Positions 60,945 to 64,000 of a stretch of 64,000 bases of DNA are shown piece after piece (position 1 is the first letter of the stretch; each line of letters starts with the position of its first letter). The translations under genes were made by a program, and so were the position numbers. Under the pieces are notes generated by a model. The model did no database searches, had not been told where the DNA came from, and was given only the letters and a program-made list of their open reading frames with translations. The DNA comes from Eonycteris spelaea (Eukaryota; Chordata; Mammalia; Chiroptera; Pteropodidae), in contig PUFA01000560.1 in NCBI GenBank assembly GCA_003508835.1, positions 1 through 64,000 of the forward strand, read 5' to 3'.

Positions 60945-61590
60945 ATTTTTTTATTTTTTGTTTTATTTTTATAATTAAGCTTATTGAGGTAACATTGGTT
61001 AATACAATATAATTTTCAGGTGGACATTATCATTTGACATCTGTATATTCTATTGTGTCTACCACCCAAAGTCCAGTTTCCTTCAGCTACCATATATTTG
61101 ATCCCCTTTACCGACTTCACCATCGCCCTATTCCCCTATATTTGACCCATTTACCCCGTCTACCTCCTCCTCCTCCCCAACTCCACTAGTAACCACTAGT
61201 CTATAGTCCTCTGGTAACCACTAGTCTATAGTCCATGTCCATGAGACTATGTTTGTCCAGCTCATTTGTTGCTTTTTAGGTTTATACACCACATATAAGT
61301 GATATCATGTGTTTCATGATACTTTTAGCAGGACTGTCAGGGACGTTGCTGTACCTTGACCCTTCCCCCTCCTCCTGCAGTGAGCTCCAGCGGCTGAGAG
61401 AGGCAGCTTCTTTATTTCTCCCAGTCCACTGCCCGACACCCAGGGTTCTGACCTGTGGTATTTCTTATGCACTTAGACGGGCTGGTGTGCAATTTGGGTA
61501 TTTTTTTGTTAAGTTTTAGTGCTTCAACTTATTGTTGTTTCAAGGGGAGAGATCTGGGGACGTCTCACACTCCGCCATGTTTCTAAAGAT
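60945..61590 (-). mobile_element. LINE-1 reduced to its two ends
   Basis: 60945-61315 is an L1 3' end in reverse (TTGAGGTAACATTGGTTAAT, TTATACACCACATATAAGTG). 61316-61590 looks like an L1 5' UTR start in reverse: the minus strand begins ACATGGCGGAGTGTGAGACG, GC-richer. The roughly 5 kb body between them is missing. A 25-bp tandem duplication lies at 61189-61234. Confidence 0.6.
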
Positions 61591-61599
61591 GTACCCAAT

Positions 61600-61985
61600 T
61601 TTTTTATTGTAGTAAAATCACATAACAAAATTTACCATTGTAACCAGTTTAAGTGTACAGTTCAGTGGTATTAAATACATAATAATGTTTTACAACCACC
61701 ATCATCTTCCATCTCCATAATTTTTTCATCTTGTAAAACTGAAACTCTATGCCCATTAAATGTTAACTCCATTTCCCCTCTCCCACAGCCCCTGGCAACC
61801 ACCATTCCACTCTCTGTCTCTATAATTTTGATGACTTCAGTTACCTCATGGACTCATATAGTATTGTCTTTTTGTGACTGGCTTGTTTCACTTAATATAA
61901 TGTCCTAAATATTCATCCATGTTGTAGCGCGTGTCAGAATTTCCTTTCTTTTTAAGACAATAATATTCTATTATATGTAGATGAA
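61600..61985 (-). mobile_element. Old L1M 3' UTR (reverse)
   Basis: TAAAATCACATAACAAAATT, ACCATTGTAACCAGTTTAAG, GTACAGTTCAGTGGTATTAA, CCCCTGGCAACCACCATTCC: the standard 3' UTR of old primate/mammal L1M elements. Confidence 0.85.
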
Positions 61986-62794
61986 GGACAAATTTTATAA
62001 GTGTTCTGTTGAATATTTTCAGTCTTACTGATCTTGCTTCACTTCTTTGTTTCATGAATTTTGAAACTTGGATAATGACTATTCTTAATAACAAGGATCC
62101 TTTTTTTATTGAAAAAAAAAATTAAATGCAGAGACTTTGCTCCTAATTCTACCCTAAATTGTTTATAGGGTTCCTTTGTCTCCTTTATATGTGTTTTGAT
62201 GTAGTAGTGATCTTCAGTATAAAAAATTTTAATCTCCTATTTTCACTTACTGTTAATGTCTTAAACCATTTGTCATTGTTGCTGTTAATTTCATACACAT
62301 CATTTTTGACAGTTCATTTGTGAGCAGAGTTCTTCTAAACAGACATGCTAAAACTGCTAGGTAATATTGTCAAAGTGTGGGGTTTTGCTCTGCTAACTGT
62401 GGCCATCTGTGGATTTAGAAAAGAAAAGAGTAGGACTTTTCTAAATACTGTCATATTTCAAATACTGCTTCAATTTCTATAGACCAGGCCCCAAGCTAGA
62501 CACTAAGATATAAATGTGAATAAACCATTTTTTTTGTTCTCACAGAACTTGAGGTTAAATGGGGAGACTGAAGGAAATAATAAGTACAGCAAAGAAAAAA
62601 CACAATAACCATTTCAGAGAAGGAAAGATTTCATAGAAGTAGTGCCCTTGGAAGAAAGAGTAAATGTTTTTGCCTGTCAGGGCAGCAAACAGAGTGGTAC
62701 ATTGAAGAAAGCATACATAATTCAGTATTTCAAAGGATTGCGTGCATCATACTTATTGACATTGAATAGTGTACAAGACATATTAACTACAGAA

Positions 62795-63060
62795 AACAGG
62801 TTAAAAAAACAATGTGGTGATAGTATTCCACTTACGTGAAAAAAACAGCCATATTGGTGTATATACATATGTGTATATAAGCACAGTAAAAGTTATAAAG
62901 ACATATACCAAACTGGTAACAGTGGTCACTTTTGGGGAGGGAATTGGGTGCAGAGGCAGAGATAATAAGGATCATATAAATAGCTTGTATCTTTTAGGCT
63001 TGTTTTCAATTATTACATATATTATTAAATGTAATCAGCAAATAATAATACATAAATAAT
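62795..63060 (+). repeat. Old L1 3' fragment
   Basis: ACAATGTGGTGATAGTATTC, GTGGTCACTTTTGGGGAGGG and a terminal AT-rich stretch match the 3' region of old L1 elements on the plus strand. A related piece is at 63750-63940 (TTTGACCTAGTAATTTCACT, GAAATAACCCAAGAAAATTA). Confidence 0.55.
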
Positions 63061-63165
63061 GGAATCTTGATACAATGGAAAGTTATTCACCATGTAGATG
63101 TTCTAAGTCAGTAATTTGCAGACATTCTTTTAGACATGGAACCCTTTTTTCAAACAATTATTTTA

Positions 63166-63387
63166 TTATTTATGATTTTTTTTTTTAAGGTGAGGCAACC
63201 TTGGTTGGTTGACCTCACAGATTGCAAGGACCTTGTCAGGTTACAATCCCTTATTTTTCATTTTTTTACACCTACATCACCTGGTCTTCCTAGGTGATCT
63301 CCCATCCAAGTACTAACCAGGCCTGACCCTGCTTAGCTTCCAAGATCAGACAGGATCAGACTTGTTCAGGGTGGCATGGCCATACAC
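63166..63387 (-). mobile_element. 5S rRNA-derived SINE (long form)
   Basis: Minus strand: a 5S rRNA-like head (about 63387-63275), then about 100 bp of unrelated tail sequence and an A-rich end. On the plus strand the 5S part shows CCATCCAAGTACTAACC, CCCTGCTTAGCTTCC and GGTGGCATGGCCATAC. Perfect 16-bp target-site duplications, TCAAACAATTATTTTA, lie at 63150-63165 and 63388-63403. The extra tail block, which contains AGGTGAGGCAACCTTGG and TTGCAAGGACCTTGTCAGG, is absent from the copy at 25.2 kb. It fits a longer 5S-derived SINE class described from fruit bats. Confidence 0.88.
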
Positions 63388-64000
63388 TCAAACAATTATT
63401 TTAAGTCCAGTTTTTTAAAAGCAAAGTGATTTTGTTGGACCTGGAGATCTTCATTTTGTGTTTGTGTGCCTCAAATGCATACAAATAGAGATCTGGAATG
63501 CTATCTAGATCCTGGGTGTTAACAATTACAGACTCTGAGAAATAAGATTATAAATATTTAAAATTTTTCTTTTTTGATTATGTATTTTAATTTTTCTATA
63601 AGTAACAAATGTTTGTTATGGTTAGATGATTTTTTTTTTGTAGAAAATAGTCAACACTGGGCCTATATGGTAAATTGGTGCTCTCTCATGCATTGAATGA
63701 TGAGAGTTTAACTTGAGACATTTGCTTTGGTAAGAGATTTAGTATCATGTGCCAGGAGTCTATGAAAATGACCACATCCTTTGACCTAGTAATTTCACTT
63801 CTAAGAGTTTTCCCTATGAAATAACCCAAGAAAATTATGTAAAAATGTGCTTATCAGAGCATTATTATAATGAGAAAGTAGAAAATACTTTAACATTATA
63901 TTCCACTTTGATGAAATGTTATGAAGATCATAAAGTTATATTGAAGAGGATTTTCAAATAACATTAGAAAAGGCTCAATAAGGCAAAGCCCCTTTAAGTC

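Larger units (their letters stand above)
49915..64000 (+). other. FAM120C: FAM120C intron 4 (runs off the window)
   Basis: At least 14.1 kb from a GTAAGC donor. I searched by eye for the next exon (a KQSQ/SRT-type junction followed by an ERFKKAVEYYS-like block) and did not find it. Contents are listed separately: an old L1 split by a young one, an L1 reduced to its ends, an old L1M fragment and the second 5S SINE. I see nothing recognisable in 60560-60930, 61990-62790 or 63410-63740. Confidence 0.8.

Noticed and set aside
61185..61236. Short direct repeats as a CRISPR-like or satellite array
   Set aside because: Only two 25-bp units, inside an L1 3' end in a mammalian genome.
50000..64000. 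FAM120C exon 5
   Set aside because: I looked for the expected next exon sequence after the exon 4 donor and found no match. It presumably lies beyond the window.

Overview
The window is nuclear DNA from a placental mammal, and most of it is introns and interspersed repeats. Two genes lie head to tail on the + strand: the last coding exon and long 3' UTR of a gene I identify as WNK3 (about 3724-9260), then the CpG-island promoter and first four coding exons of FAM120C (22423-23120, 41249-41495, 42731-42813, 49787-49914). This neighbour order matches the conserved X-chromosome segment corresponding to human Xp11.22. FAM120C runs off the right edge; no fifth exon was found before 64000. Two minus-strand retrocopies of 5S rRNA with clean target-site duplications (25226-25360 and 63166-63387) resemble the 5S-rRNA-derived SINEs described from fruit bats (Pteropodidae). 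The LINE-1 copies are all broken, which fits the published loss of L1 activity in that family. I therefore favour a fruit bat, by inference and not by search.

Layout. 1-3723: WNK3 intron with a hAT-type element, a reverse L2, L1M-like sequence and MIRs. 3724-9260: WNK3 terminal exon and 3' UTR. 9260-21890: intergenic, mostly a near full-length decayed L1 (12262-19090), an LTR remnant and short repeats. 21890-23150: CpG island, ZNF143-type promoter motif, short uORF and FAM120C exon 1. 23121-41248: intron 1, with 5S SINE, L2 split by L1, MLT1-like LTR, hAT transposase relic, a 5'-inverted L1 and two short local duplications. 41249-49914: exons 2-4, with introns holding many MIRs, an ERVL-type LTR and a nest of L2, then L1, then an RPS15A processed pseudogene. 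49915-64000: intron 4, dominated by an old L1 split by a younger minus-strand L1, an L1 reduced to its two ends, and the second 5S SINE.

Main caution: the protein-coding exons carry four single-base deletions (two in WNK3, two in FAM120C). The protein is well conserved on both sides of each. That pattern suggests consensus sequence errors rather than dead genes, so any automatic gene model here will be truncated.

Nothing here amounts to a new biological system. The most unusual structures are two nearly identical local duplications (297 bp and 93 bp) in FAM120C intron 1. I had no alignment tools, so repeat family names and edges are from recognition and should be read as approximate.
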